A DNA stretch of 64,000 nucleotides from Vibrio gelatinilyticus (GTDB lineage: Bacteria > Pseudomonadota > Gammaproteobacteria > Enterobacterales > Vibrionaceae), in the NCBI RefSeq assembly GCF_022836845.1, contig NZ_JAJNNZ010000005.1, positions 248,001-312,000 of the forward strand. Reading direction: 5' to 3'. The notes beneath the pieces were generated by a model that ran no database searches, was not told where the DNA came from, and saw only the letters and a program-made list of their open reading frames with translations. This document shows positions 36,261 to 46,433 of the stretch, piece by piece. Made by a program: the position numbers and the translations under genes. Each line of letters begins with the position of its first letter. The stretch's first letter is position 1.

Positions 36261-38714
36261 TTAACGCGAAACTGCTTCGAGTTTCCAAATGTTGTTCACG
36301 TAGTCGCGAATAGAGCGGTCTGATGTGAACTTACCAACCAATGCTGTGTTAAGAATCGCTTTCTTCGCCCAACCTGTTTGGTCTTGGTATTGTTTGCCCA
36401 TGTCTTCATGCGCTTTCACATACGATGCGAAGTCTGCTAGACATAGATATGGGTCGCCACCGTCAAGCAGGCTGTCGTACGTTGCACGAAGAAGGCCTGG
36501 TTGACCTGGTGTGAACTCATCACTTAGAAGTAGATCTAGAGATGCCTTCAATAGTGGATCTGCGTTGTAGTAATCGTATGGGTTGTAGCCTGCAGCTTTA
36601 ACACGCTTAACGCCTTCAACGTCTAGACCGAAGATATAGATATTCTCATCACCCACTTCTTCACGGATTTCAACGTTCGCACCATCCATGGTACCAATAG
36701 TTAACGCACCGTTTAGAGCCATCTTCATGTTGCCAGTACCAGATGCTTCTTTACCCGCTAGCGAGATTTGTTGAGAAACGTCTGCTGCTGGGATGATGAT
36801 CTCAGCCATGCTGACACGGTAGTCAGGGATGAAGACCACTTTAAGCTTGTTGCCTACGCGTGGGTCATTGTTGATCTTGTCAGCAATCTTGTTCACCGCG
36901 AAGATGATCTCTTTCGCTAGGTGGTAACCCGGTGCTGCTTTCGCTGCGAAGAAACAAACACGTGGAACACAGTCGAAACCAGGTTCGTTGATGATGCGGT
37001 GGTACATTGACAAGATGTGTAGCAGATCTAAGTGCTGACGCTTGTACTCGTGCAGACGCTTGATTTGGACGTCGAAGATAGCGTTAGTATCTAGTTCGAT
37101 GCCCATGTTTGCAGAAACCCAATCGGCCAGACGCTGTTTGTTTTCTTTCTTCACAGCCATAAACGCTTCTTGGAACTTAGCATCTGTTGCGTACTTCGCG
37201 ATGCCTTCTAGCTGCTCAAGTTTCGCTGGCCACTCGGCACCAATCTTCTCTGTGATCAGTGAAGATAGACCTGGGTTACAGAACTTCAACCAACGACGTG
37301 GCGTAATGCCGTTTGTCACGTTATGTAGACGCGTTGGGTACATAGCGTGGAACTCTGGGAACAAGTCTTTCTTAACTAGCTCAGAGTGAAGCGCTGCTAC
37401 ACCGTTCACCGCGTAAGAGCCGATCACAGACAGGTTGGCCATGCGAACCATGCGGTGGAAACCTTCTTGGATGATAGAAAGCTTCGCTTGCTTCTCACCA
37501 TCACCAGGCCACATTGCACGAACTTCTTGTAGGAAGCGGTGGTTGATTTCAAAAATGATTTCCATGTGACGTGGAAGTAGACGCTGAATCAGCGACTCAG
37601 ACCAAGTCTCTAATGCTTCTGGAAGTAGCGTGTGGTTTGTGTATGCGAAAGTCTTAGAAGAAATCGCCCACGCGTCATCCCAGCTCAAACCTTTCTCATC
37701 AAGAAGGATGCGCATAAGTTCTGGAATAGCAATTGTTGGGTGCGTATCGTTAAGCTGAATCGTTTCTTGTTTAGGAAGATCCGCTAGCGAGTAACCTGCT
37801 GCTTCGTGACGACGTAGAATATCGCGTACAGAAGCTGCTGAGTGGAAGTACTGCTGCATTAGACGCAGTGTCTTGCCTTTCTCGTGGTTGTCGTTCGGGT
37901 AAAGAACTTTAGTGATGTTGCCCGCGTCAATTAGCGCGTGCTGTGCTTCGAAGTAGTCACCATTGTTAAAGCTTTCTAGAGAGAATGGTGCAATTGCTTG
38001 GCATTCCCAAAGACGCAGTGGGTAAACCGTGTCTGATTCATAACCAACGATCGGTAAATCCCAAGGCATTGCTTTAACCGTCATGCCAGGAACCCATTTA
38101 CGAACTTCTTTGCCGTTGTCGTTCACAGCTTCAACGTGACCGAAGAAACCGATCTCTTGTGCTAGCTCTGGACGAGCCACTTCCCACGGATAGCCTTCAA
38201 CACCGCGCCATGCATCTGGAGCTTCTTGTTGACGACCATCTTTAAATGATTGCTTAAATAGGCCGTACTCGTAATGCAGGCCGTAACCCACGGTTGGGTA
38301 CTCTTGAGCGGCACATGAATCCATGAAACATGCTGCTAGACGACCTAGACCACCATTACCTAGTGATGGATCGCGCTCTTCTTCAAGAAGATCGGTTAGG
38401 TTGTGGCCAAGTTCTGCCATTGCCTCAGTAATTTGCTCGTACAGGCCCATGCTAATCAGGTTGTTACCTGTTAAGCGGCCAATCAAGAATTCTAGAGATA
38501 AGTAGTTAACGCTTTTCGCTTTTTTGATGCGCTCGTCCGCTTCTGTTGCAAGAAGATCGAACGTAGTAAGCTCTGCTAACGCTCGGCCCATAGCCAAATA
38601 CCACTGACGTTCAGAAGCCGTCTCGACAGTCGTTGCGTATGTCGCAGAAAGGTGCTTTTTGACACTTTCTTGGAAAGAAGCTTTATCAAATGCTTTTTGT
38701 TTTGTAGGTTTCAT
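36261..38714 (-). CDS. malP: Maltodextrin/glycogen phosphorylase
   Basis: GT35 phosphorylase of 817 residues from the ATG at 38714 (MKPTKQKAFD), or 827 from 38744. It releases glucose-1-phosphate from maltodextrins. The PLP lysine lies in EASGTGNMKMALNG. NGGLGRLAACFMDS and FDVQIKRLHEYKRQ are family blocks. It is the first gene of the malP-malQ unit, divergent from malT. The region between should hold CRP and MalT sites. Confidence 0.96.
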   Translation of the reverse strand: MKPTKQKAFDKASFQESVKKHLSATYATTVETASERQWYLAMGRALAELTTFDLLATEADERIKKAKSVNYLSLEFLIGRLTGNNLISMGLYEQITEAMAELGHNLTDLLEEERDPSLGNGGLGRLAACFMDSCAAQEYPTVGYGLHYEYGLFKQSFKDGRQQEAPDAWRGVEGYPWEVARPELAQEIGFFGHVEAVNDNGKEVRKWVPGMTVKAMPWDLPIVGYESDTVYPLRLWECQAIAPFSLESFNNGDYFEAQHALIDAGNITKVLYPNDNHEKGKTLRLMQQYFHSAASVRDILRRHEAAGYSLADLPKQETIQLNDTHPTIAIPELMRILLDEKGLSWDDAWAISSKTFAYTNHTLLPEALETWSESLIQRLLPRHMEIIFEINHRFLQEVRAMWPGDGEKQAKLSIIQEGFHRMVRMANLSVIGSYAVNGVAALHSELVKKDLFPEFHAMYPTRLHNVTNGITPRRWLKFCNPGLSSLITEKIGAEWPAKLEQLEGIAKYATDAKFQEAFMAVKKENKQRLADWVSANMGIELDTNAIFDVQIKRLHEYKRQHLDLLHILSMYHRIINEPGFDCVPRVCFFAAKAAPGYHLAKEIIFAVNKIADKINNDPRVGNKLKVVFIPDYRVSMAEIIIPAADVSQQISLAGKEASGTGNMKMALNGALTIGTMDGANVEIREEVGDENIYIFGLDVEGVKRVKAAGYNPYDYYNADPLLKASLDLLLSDEFTPGQPGLLRATYDSLLDGGDPYLCLADFASYVKAHEDMGKQYQDQTGWAKKAILNTALVGKFTSDRSIRDYVNNIWKLEAVSR

Positions 38715-38890
38715 TGCAGAAATCTCACTATAAGTTTTATCCATCTGTCACATATCGTGCATGGTGACGCGCTGATAAACATCCTCCTAATCCCAACTGC
38801 TGTGAGGATGAGTTACTAGGGCGTAGGGGGCGTACTTCCCCCTCAGTTAGTGATCACAATCTCACTAAGTAGAAGCCACCAAGAAAAACA

Positions 38891-38906
38891 GGTGACAACG
38901 ATCACG
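38891..38906. promoter_or_regulatory. CRP-like site 1
   Basis: GTGA-N6-TCAC (core 38892-38905) is a perfect half-site pair with the spacing used by cAMP-CRP. It lies between malP and malT. Confidence 0.6.
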
Positions 38907-38973
38907 GCCCAGTCATCTCCACTCTACTTCGTCAATAATAACTTTGGGTGACAAAACTCATCATCAAAGCAAA

Positions 38974-38996
38974 AGTTTGCAACTTAGATCACAATC
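38974..38996. promoter_or_regulatory. CRP-like site 2
   Basis: TGCAA-N6-TCACA has one exact half-site and one with two mismatches, about 257 bp upstream of malT. Confidence 0.4.
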
Positions 38997-39252
38997 GCTT
39001 TGCAAAAAAAATGTAAACACACGACTTTTTCGTACAAATCAAAAGAAAAAGGCAGCAAAAAGCACCATTGGGCGTGATGCTGCTCACACTTTCGAGGCGT
39101 AGATTGTTACATCAGGGCTAAAAATTTGAATATTGGCGATAGATCAATAAATGTAGTGGCAAATATCTTTTACCATCGCACATTCTGCGATGATTGTTCT
39201 TACAACTTTTTAAGAACACTCAATAATGACTACACACTGATGGGAAGTGACC

Positions 39253-41961
39253 ATGTGGATTCCTTCTAAGCTAACCCGGCCAGGCCGATTGCATAACGCT
39301 ATCGTCAGACCACGCGTTTTAGACCTTTTGCAACAAGCCCCTTTTTACAAGTTGGTGCTTTTTCGCTCTCCTGCCGGCTACGGCAAGACGACGATGGCGG
39401 CTCAATGGCTATCCGACAAACCTAATGTTGGCTGGTACAGTATTGATGACAGCGACAACGAGCCATTTCGCTTTATCAACTACCTACTGCAAGCGATTAA
39501 CAAGGCGACCCATAACGCCTGCCCCAACGCTCAAAAACTAGCAGAAAGGCGTCAATTCTCATCCATTCATAGCCTTTTCGGCGAAGTTTTCACCGAAATG
39601 TCTAATTATCACAACGAGTGTTTTGTCGTTCTTGATGACTACCACCTGATCAGTGACGAAGAAATCCATGAGGCCATGCGTTTTTTCTTAAAACACATGC
39701 CCGACAACCTTACCCTTGTGGTCACAAGCCGTGCAAACCCACCGCTTGGAACAGCCAATCTCCGGGTTCGCGATCTTATGATTGAAATTGGCAATGAACT
39801 GCTTGCCTTTGATTCAGAAGAAACCACACGATTTTTCAATCAACGCGTCACCGATGGGATTGATGACGAAACTGCCGACTCATTGCGCAGTTATGTTGAA
39901 GGCTGGCCCTCTGCCCTACAGCTGTTTGCTCTTCAGGCTCAACACCAAAAGCGCACACTGGCACAATCGGTAGAGACTATCTCGCAATTTAACCATGCAC
40001 ACCTTTGGGATTATTTAGTCGAGGAAGTGTTTGATCTGCTCGATCAAGAGACTCGTCAGTTTTTAATGCAGTGCTCGGTACTCGATCACTTCAATGAGAG
40101 ATTGGTCAGCGCCCTCACAAACCGTGACGATGCACTCAGTATGATTGAATCGCTCAACCGTTTCGGTCTGTTTATTTATCCCCTTGAAGGCGAAAACCAC
40201 TGGTTTAGATTCCACAACCTATTTGCGGAATTTCTGGCGCATGAGCGTAAAGCACGCATTCCACAGCAAGAACACGAACTACACCTCGCCGCCGCTGAAG
40301 CATGGCTTGAACAAAGCGTTCCTCATCAGGCTTTGCGACATGCGCAACTGGCCAATGATGGCACATTGATTGGTAAAATATTGCATGACTTTGGTTGGAA
40401 GATGTTTAATCAGGGGGAGCTGGCCACACTCGAATCTGCAATCAATATGCTCACTCAAGATCAACTCTATACTCAGCCAAAATTGTGCCTGATACAAGCG
40501 TGGCTTGCACAAAGCCAGCATCGCTACAACGATGTTGGAGAACTGATTGCAAAAGCCGATCAAGAAATGGCCACTCGTAATATCGTACTTTCCAAGAAAG
40601 AGGAAGGCGAATTTAATGCATTGCGAGCTCAGGTTGCTATTAACCAGAATGAACCAGAGCAAGCATTGCAGTTTGCCGAACTCGCGTTAAGTGAACTCGA
40701 CCATTCGGTTTATCGCGGCCGTATTGTCGCCACCTCTGTGGTGGGTGAAGTCAATCATGTTATTGGCCAGCTCAGCCGAGCTCTGCCTATGATGCAACAA
40801 ACCGAAAAGTTAGCGCGTCAATACCATGTTTATCATCAGGCACTTTGGGCACAATTGCAGCAAAGTGAAATTCTGATAGCTCAAGGCTATGTTCAGGCCG
40901 CGTACGAGCTACAAGACAACGCCTTTAAACTAATTGAAGAGCAGCAGCTGCATCAGCTTCCACTGCACGAGTTTTTACTGCGGACTCGCGCTCAGATACT
41001 TTGGTGCTGGAATCGTTTTGATGAGGCCGAAGAGTGCGCATACAAGGGGCTCGACGTACTGGGTAATCACTTACCAAGTAAGCATTTACACAGCTATTCA
41101 ATGATCGCCCGTATTGCCGTTGGCCGTGGTGAGCTCGACAAAGCAACTAAATACATTGAACAGATCCAGCACTTGTTGAAGCAGTCTACATACCATGTAG
41201 ATTGGACCGCTAACGCATCAATGTCTTTGATTCTATACTGGCAAGCACGTGGGGACAGTGCCGCGATTGAACAGTGGTTAGAAACGGCCACTCGTCCTGA
41301 GAGCGCCTGCAATCACTTCCTTCAGCTTCAATGGCGCAATATCGCCCGTTCACAGATAAACCTTGGTCTTTATGACGATGCGCGCGAAACATTAGCCTTC
41401 TTAAGCAAAGAAGCCAAAGCGTACAACCTGGTGACTGACTTAAATCGTAACCTCATTGTCGAAGCTGTTCTTCAAGTGCAGCTTAAGCAAGAAGACGCTG
41501 CCAAAGCACTGCTTAAAGAAGCACTTGAATTGACCAATCAAACCGGCATGATCGGCAACTTCTTAATTGATGGTGCAACTATTGGCCACCTTCTTGAAAA
41601 GCTAGTGAGCAAATCCGAATTAGGTGATTTGGAGCGTCATCGTGCACAGTTACTGATGAAGAACATTAATACCACGCAGCGCAGCCGCTCTGTGCACTTT
41701 AATGAAGAGTTTGTCGAGCAACTTGTGAACCATCCGAACATTCCGGAGTTAGTACGTACTAGCCCTCTAACTCAAAGAGAATGGCAAGTGCTTGGCTTGA
41801 TTTATTCCGGCTTTAGCAATGAACAGATTGCACAGGAACTGGATGTAGCGGGTACGACAATCAAAACACACATTCGTAACTTGTATCAAAAGCTCAACAT
41901 CGCCAATCGCAAAGAAGCGATCAGTACCGCCGAGAACTTGTTGCAACTTATGGGGTATTAG
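39253..41961 (+). CDS. malT: MalT, ATP-dependent maltose regulon activator
   Basis: STAND-class regulator of 902 residues. The N-terminus [14 protein letters not shown] is close to E. coli MalT. The Walker A is [11 protein letters not shown]. The middle holds the winged and TPR-like repeat regions, and a C-terminal LuxR HTH contains [20 protein letters not shown] and [17 protein letters not shown] and maltotriose activate the family. The ATG at 39253 (GGAAG ahead) is preferred over GTG at 39247. It activates the divergent malP-malQ genes. Confidence 0.97.
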   Translation: MWIPSKLTRPGRLHNAIVRPRVLDLLQQAPFYKLVLFRSPAGYGKTTMAAQWLSDKPNVGWYSIDDSDNEPFRFINYLLQAINKATHNACPNAQKLAERRQFSSIHSLFGEVFTEMSNYHNECFVVLDDYHLISDEEIHEAMRFFLKHMPDNLTLVVTSRANPPLGTANLRVRDLMIEIGNELLAFDSEETTRFFNQRVTDGIDDETADSLRSYVEGWPSALQLFALQAQHQKRTLAQSVETISQFNHAHLWDYLVEEVFDLLDQETRQFLMQCSVLDHFNERLVSALTNRDDALSMIESLNRFGLFIYPLEGENHWFRFHNLFAEFLAHERKARIPQQEHELHLAAAEAWLEQSVPHQALRHAQLANDGTLIGKILHDFGWKMFNQGELATLESAINMLTQDQLYTQPKLCLIQAWLAQSQHRYNDVGELIAKADQEMATRNIVLSKKEEGEFNALRAQVAINQNEPEQALQFAELALSELDHSVYRGRIVATSVVGEVNHVIGQLSRALPMMQQTEKLARQYHVYHQALWAQLQQSEILIAQGYVQAAYELQDNAFKLIEEQQLHQLPLHEFLLRTRAQILWCWNRFDEAEECAYKGLDVLGNHLPSKHLHSYSMIARIAVGRGELDKATKYIEQIQHLLKQSTYHVDWTANASMSLILYWQARGDSAAIEQWLETATRPESACNHFLQLQWRNIARSQINLGLYDDARETLAFLSKEAKAYNLVTDLNRNLIVEAVLQVQLKQEDAAKALLKEALELTNQTGMIGNFLIDGATIGHLLEKLVSKSELGDLERHRAQLLMKNINTTQRSRSVHFNEEFVEQLVNHPNIPELVRTSPLTQREWQVLGLIYSGFSNEQIAQELDVAGTTIKTHIRNLYQKLNIANRKEAISTAENLLQLMGY

Positions 41962-41993
41962 AGCCTTTCACTTTAAACTCGTAAACGCTTAAC

Positions 41994-42032
41994 AAAAAGC
42001 CCCAGTACAACACCATTGTACTGGGACTTTTA
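41994..42032. terminator. Bidirectional terminator after malT
   Basis: CCCAGTACAA / TTGTACTGGG stem with a 5-nt loop, AAAAAG on the left and CTTTTAA on the right. It sits after malT. Confidence 0.88.
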
Positions 42033-42066
42033 ATTCTGCATTGGATAACATTTTCCTTACTGCAGA

Positions 42067-42250
42067 TTAATACGCCTGCCCCATAACCAATGAAACTGTC
42101 TTATTGAAGGCACTTTTATTATAATTGGAACCAAAGCTAATCGGCCCTGCACTCACGTACAACCCGACGACATCACTTTTTAAAAACGACAGGGTCTGCA
42201 CCACTAGCTCAAATAAAGAGACACGACAACCTCTGAACATTCGTGGGTAC
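42067..42250 (-). other. Short gap with possible gene tail
   Basis: A minus-strand frame ending at 42067 encodes a tail (VSAGPISFGSNYNKSAFNK..., ending MGQAY) that resembles the last strands of an outer-membrane or secreted protein. It has no start of its own upstream except inside the neighbouring gene. I cannot support a gene here. Confidence 0.2.
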
Positions 42251-42802
42251 TCACAAATCCAGCTCAAGATTTCTTCCGGTAACATAGTTATAGGATGCTA
42301 CGATGAGTTGAAGAACAATCTTTAGTTCTTCTTCATTAACGGGTGTGTAGATCATCACAAATCCCTCCCAACCCTTTCTTTTATCAGCCCAGGGGTGATG
42401 AACCGCCCAGCCGCTCTCAACTGCTTTAACCGCTAATGCTGGCGGCAGAGAAGCATGCAGGCTTCCATCAGGATGGACATGGGCAAACTCTCGACCACCA
42501 ATGATTGCATAGGGCTTGGCAAGTACAACATTGTCTGTTATCCAAAAACCCAGAGCACCCGGTAATGAAATCACTGTGTTACGGATCTCAACGTCTGGAA
42601 TTCGCTCGATGTGGGTCAGTAATGCGGTTGAAATCACTGGGTCTGGCTCGACACCCAACTGTACATGCGGCACGCTGTCTGTCGTCGCAGGTATCGGTGT
42701 AGCTTTCGCTGGCAGGTGTTCTGTCTCAGATGCTGCGACAACCAGTGTCATGAGAGATAAAGCGAGCACAGGTAATGTACGCAGTATATTAACAATATTC
42801 AT
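42251..42802 (-). CDS. Exported luciferase-like (DUF5519) domain protein
   Basis: Protein of 183 residues with a signal peptide (about 1-23, LPVLALSLMTLVVAA). The core matches the DUF5519/luciferase-domain family: IGGREFAHVHPDGSLHASLPP, SGWAVHHPWADKR and a C-terminal helix. This family shows no proven luciferase activity in bacteria. The ATG at 42802 has GGAGC 7 nt ahead. It lies just after the cytochrome b561 gene on the same strand (42-bp gap), so it is probably in the same unit. Confidence 0.8.
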   Translation of the reverse strand: MNIVNILRTLPVLALSLMTLVVAASETEHLPAKATPIPATTDSVPHVQLGVEPDPVISTALLTHIERIPDVEIRNTVISLPGALGFWITDNVVLAKPYAIIGGREFAHVHPDGSLHASLPPALAVKAVESGWAVHHPWADKRKGWEGFVMIYTPVNEEELKIVLQLIVASYNYVTGRNLELDL

Positions 42803-42844
42803 GTTTAGCTCCGCTATCAGGTAATAAATATTTTGCCGCACCGT

Positions 42845-43519
42845 CTATATGGGCAGGGACCACAACCAGGTAACCCAACCTGCAGATACCACAACTGCGA
42901 AAATTAACAGAGAAATGCGGACTTCTATTACAATTTTCTCGATGAGTGGAAGCGGTTTACGACCATGAACCATTGCAGCGATCAGTGGTTCCTTCAACAC
43001 AAATTTATGAATCAGGACGGCGATGACGTGAAGTGCAACAATGATCTTAAGGCCAAACTCAAGCAAACGGTGGATAGTACCACCAAACTCTCTAAGATCA
43101 GCAGACACCAAGTGGTATAGAGGCCCATTCCAAAGTATGTCGTCCGTTGTCACCAAACCTGTAAGCGCTTGAATGCCTAGACCAACTATCATTGCTATAA
43201 CCATAATAGCGCCGGCCGGATTATGGCCCGCATAGTGGTTTTCCTGGCCCTTAACTACTTTTTGAAGGTAGTGCAGGGCTTTACCTGGTGATCGCACGAA
43301 ATTGATAAACCTTGCGTGATAAGAGCCCACAACACCCCAAATAAATCGGAACAGAATAAGCCCTGACAGCAGATACCCAGCGAGCATATGCAGCCTCATC
43401 CAATCATTACCAATTTCACCGCTGACGATCAGGAACAGAAACAAGCAAACCAGTGCCCAGTGAAATATTCTGGTTGGTACATCCCATACTTTGGTGAGTG
43501 AGTGTGGATTGTTTTCCAT
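42845..43519 (-). CDS. Cytochrome b561-type membrane protein
   Basis: Inner-membrane cytochrome b of 224 residues with four helices and His ligands typical of the Ni/Fe-hydrogenase/thiosulfate-reductase cytochrome b family: RIFHWALVC, MRLHMLAGYLLSG, GHNPAGA and IVALHVIAVLIHKF. It begins at ATG 43519, after an apparent 37-residue extension with no match. It passes electrons between the quinone pool and a periplasmic partner, here probably the adjacent cytochrome c'. Confidence 0.9.
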   Translation of the reverse strand: MENNPHSLTKVWDVPTRIFHWALVCLFLFLIVSGEIGNDWMRLHMLAGYLLSGLILFRFIWGVVGSYHARFINFVRSPGKALHYLQKVVKGQENHYAGHNPAGAIMVIAMIVGLGIQALTGLVTTDDILWNGPLYHLVSADLREFGGTIHRLLEFGLKIIVALHVIAVLIHKFVLKEPLIAAMVHGRKPLPLIEKIVIEVRISLLIFAVVVSAGWVTWLWSLPI

Positions 43520-43590
43520 ACTATTTCGCTCTCTATAATAGAATTTACTGGCATTGGTTTGACTGGTGGAGGCCATAAGCCTATCAGGAA

Positions 43591-44055
43591 TTAATCGTCT
43601 GCTTTGACGAGCTTGTGACAGCCCTGACACGATTTACCCACCGCGCCTATGTTTTTTCGAAGTTCACTTAATCCGTTCCCTGCATTTAACGCAAGCGCAC
43701 CAGAGGCTTCAATCCAAGCTCCATGTTTTTCTGCTACCGCCGGATACTCAGACCAAGCTTCAGGTTTGGCATTGGTTGAAAGTGCTGAGTTCGAATTGTC
43801 CGACCCCATTGGCCACATCGCACCATTATCCATTTGGGAAGCAGCATGAATGTTTTTAGCTAACGCTTCGGCCAGCTTTGCATCATATTCGCGGTTGCCT
43901 TTAGCCATATCACCAAGAATGCCAAGGTTAAATTTCACCATCTTCATAAATGCCTGACGCGCTTCTACTTCCGCTTCAAACGGCTCTGCTGCCAATGCGT
44001 TATTACCAAAAGCCAGCATCAATACCGAACAAACAGTAACAATGATCCTTTTCAT
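43591..44055 (-). CDS. Cytochrome c' (periplasmic)
   Basis: Protein of 154 residues with a signal peptide (about 1-22, ending ALA-A). The four-helix domain starts EARQAFMKMVKFNLG, and the heme site CQGCH lies near the C-terminus (GKSCQGCHKLVKADD). Cytochromes c' bind nitric oxide and protect from it. It is the first gene of a unit with cytochrome b561 and the DUF5519 protein, and is divergent from a LysR regulator. Confidence 0.95.
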   Translation of the reverse strand: MKRIIVTVCSVLMLAFGNNALAAEPFEAEVEARQAFMKMVKFNLGILGDMAKGNREYDAKLAEALAKNIHAASQMDNGAMWPMGSDNSNSALSTNAKPEAWSEYPAVAEKHGAWIEASGALALNAGNGLSELRKNIGAVGKSCQGCHKLVKADD

Positions 44056-44154
44056 ACTATGAACTCCATATTCGTCCTTGCTAGTTGTTATGTTTACTAT
44101 ACCCGTGCTAATTTGTAGGTAAATTCCTTAATTAAGCACAGCGGATTTGCAAAA

Positions 44155-45048
44155 ATGCACAGCATTCGATGGGATGATTTACAGTATGTTTTAACTGTTG
44201 CAAACGAGGGCTCCGTCTCTGCGGCCGCAAGGTCTCTTGGGGTCAATCACAGTACGGTATTACGCCGACTAAACGCATTTGAACATCGTCATAAGTTACG
44301 TGTGTTTCATAAGCTACCGACTGGATACAAGCTCACACTGGAAGGGCGACAATTACTCGACTCTGCACTCTCGATTGAGTCGACCGTAAAAGCGCTGGAG
44401 CGTAGGGTTTTCGGTCAGGAAATGAAATTGGAAGGGACATTGCGATTAACAACAACCGACACACTACTGCACTTAGTCTTATTCCACCATCTGGCTAAAT
44501 TTCATCAACTCTATCCACGAATTCAGATTGAACTGAATGTAACCTCTCGCCAGCTAGATCTTTCGCAACTGGATGCAGATGTAGCCATTCGCCCCGCCAG
44601 AGAACTACCAGAGTCACTCATGGGGGTCAAACTCTCCAGCATAACGTTTGGAGTTTATGGTTCACCGACCTATATCAACAGCCTTCAAGGTAAACATCCA
44701 TTAGAGTCAGCAAACTGGCTAGGAATCAGCTCAGCAATGATACAAGGGAGTGCATCACGACAAATATCAAATAACATTCCCGATGAACAAGTCGTTTTAA
44801 AAGCTGATTCCTTTGAGCCTCTTGTTTTGGCTGCGGAGCACGAAATGGGGCTGGCTTATCTGCCGTGTTTTGTCGGAGATTCTTCTGCGCGCTTGCAGAA
44901 AGTGGATATGGAGGTTAAACACAAAGGGACAGAACTTTGGATGATGGCGCATCGTGACCTAGAAAGCTCTGCCAGAGTAAGAGCCTTTTTCGACTTTATG
45001 GAAGAAGCAATAAAGCCAGAACGAACTCGTTTGGCAGGATTAAGTTAG
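44155..45048 (+). CDS. LysR-family transcriptional regulator
   Basis: Regulator of 297 residues. The HTH has VLTVANEGSVSAAARSLGVNHSTVLRRLNAFE, a LysR subtype resembling the GcvA-unlike small-tail group. The effector domain follows, ending FDFMEEAIKPE. The gene is divergent from the cytochrome c' unit with a 99-bp gap and is the likely regulator of it. Confidence 0.9.
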   Translation: MHSIRWDDLQYVLTVANEGSVSAAARSLGVNHSTVLRRLNAFEHRHKLRVFHKLPTGYKLTLEGRQLLDSALSIESTVKALERRVFGQEMKLEGTLRLTTTDTLLHLVLFHHLAKFHQLYPRIQIELNVTSRQLDLSQLDADVAIRPARELPESLMGVKLSSITFGVYGSPTYINSLQGKHPLESANWLGISSAMIQGSASRQISNNIPDEQVVLKADSFEPLVLAAEHEMGLAYLPCFVGDSSARLQKVDMEVKHKGTELWMMAHRDLESSARVRAFFDFMEEAIKPERTRLAGLS

Positions 45049-45241
45049 TAAAAACAGTACTCATAAGTACTTATCGACAATCCAAACTTTCGCCTTGATC
45101 TTATTCTAGCGCCACGGGTAAAACCCTTTATTCACAATAAACGACCTAAACTCTTTTACCTAATGGCGCGAAATGACAAGTTCTTCTTCGCAAACTATCT
45201 AAACTACGCCTCATCCAATTTTTCCATGAGGCACAAACACC

Positions 45242-45475
45242 ATGCGTAACCTACTTCTGATTCTCGCTGCACTTCTACTACCTGTATCAGCAAGCTATGC
45301 AGACATCTCTATCAAAACAGATAACCTTGAACTTAGCGAAGACTGCGTCAGTTACGAGTCAAAGCGTGTAAAAATTGAATCGGAAGAATGTGATAGCAAA
45401 CATCATAAAGGCAAGAGTAATCGAAGTGTTCACGGAAAAGATAATCCAGGTAAGGGACATGAAAAGAGAAAATAG
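45242..45475 (+). CDS. Small secreted basic protein
   Basis: Protein of 77 residues: signal peptide (about 1-20, LLLILAALLLPVSASYA), then about 57 residues with two Cys (SEDCVSYE and SEECDSKHH) and a Lys/His/Gly-rich tail (KHHKGKSNRSVHGKDNPGK). No family was recognised. It could bind metal or nucleic acid. A hairpin follows it at 45486-45513. Confidence 0.7.
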   Translation: MRNLLLILAALLLPVSASYADISIKTDNLELSEDCVSYESKRVKIESEECDSKHHKGKSNRSVHGKDNPGKGHEKRK

Positions 45476-45485
45476 CGGCTGTAAT

Positions 45486-45513
45486 AGCGATCACTGTTCG
45501 TCGAAGTGGTCGC
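45486..45513. repeat. Hairpin upstream of speB relic
   Basis: AGCGATCACT / AAGTGGTCGC, an imperfect stem very similar to the perfect one at 46325-46352. It could terminate the small secreted gene. Confidence 0.5.
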
Positions 45514-45554
45514 AACCAATGACAATGTTGGCTTAATGGTTGACTCGGCGATAA

Positions 45555-46310
45555 ATAGAACCCAGCAGCGCTTCGGTTAACCTAGCTTGGGAAGGTAAGA
45601 AATTCCCATGGGATTTCGACGTTTTCGACAAGGCCAAAGTGATCGACTCAGGCGACCTAGTATTTGATATCGGAGATGCTGAAGACTTCACTTACCGTTT
45701 GGAAGCCGCAACCAGCGAGATTCTAACAAGCGGTAAAACTATGCTTGCTCTTGGTGGTGATCACTTTATCACTCTACCGATTTTGCGCGCGTACGCCAAA
45801 CACCATGGCGAGATGGCATTGATTCACTTCGATGCTCACACGGACACGTACGCAAACGGCAGTAACTACGACCATGGCACTATGTTCTACCATGCGCCAA
45901 AAGAAGGTTTGATTTCTGCCAAGCATTCGGTGCAAATTGGTATTCGTACTGAGTACAATTACGACGACCACGGTTTTAACGTAATCAACGCTATGCAAGC
46001 GAACGATCAAAGCACAGAAGACATTGTGGCTCAGATCCGCAACATCGTTGGCGATAGGCCTGTGTATATTACCTTTGATATTGACTGTTTAGATCCAGCG
46101 TTTGCTCCTGGCACCGGCACTCCGGTTTGTGGTGGTTTGAACTCAGACAAAGCCCTGAAAATCATCCGCGGCCTTGCGGGGATCAACGTGGTCGGAATGG
46201 ACGTCGTTGAAGTCTCACCTCCTTACGACCATAGCGAACTAACAGCCCTAGCGGGCGCTACCATCGCTCTTGAACTACTCTACCTATGGGCAATCGAAAA
46301 CCGGAAATAG
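45555..46310 (+). pseudogene. speB: Agmatinase, 5'-truncated
   Basis: Reading frame of 251 codons that matches agmatinase from about residue 63 of 306 ([17 protein letters not shown]) to the C-terminus. Manganese ligand blocks are all present: [34 protein letters not shown]. The N-terminal 60 or so residues, including the GVPFD-type substrate loop, are absent, and a TAA stop stands just upstream at 45552. The first possible start is GTG at 45639, which would lose more. Putrescine synthesis by this copy is unlikely. A functional speA-speB elsewhere would be expected. Confidence 0.85.
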
Positions 46311-46324
46311 TAAACGCGCTTAAC

Positions 46325-46352
46325 AGCGACCACTTAATTCAAAGTGGTCGCT
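46325..46352 (+). terminator. Hairpin after speB relic
   Basis: AGCGACCACTT / AAGTGGTCGCT, a perfect 11-bp stem with a 6-nt loop. It matches the hairpin 5' of the relic closely. Confidence 0.65.
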
Positions 46353-46433
46353 ATGATAAAAGTACCGCCTCTTCATTATCTCACAGCACGTAAAACCTAT
46401 TACAACGAAGGCCTTCAGTATCTCTTAAAGCAC

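Larger units (their letters stand above)
38745..39252. promoter_or_regulatory. malP-malT divergent control region
   Basis: This 508-bp non-coding stretch separates malP (-) and malT (+). It contains a GGATGA core (38806-38811), the centre of MalT boxes, near several G-rich segments, and two CRP-like sites listed separately. No coding frame is supported. MalT-box assignment is tentative. Confidence 0.6.

Noticed and set aside
42125..42325. Plus-strand 66-codon frame after malT
   Set aside because: It overlaps the DUF5519 gene on the other strand and has no supporting feature.
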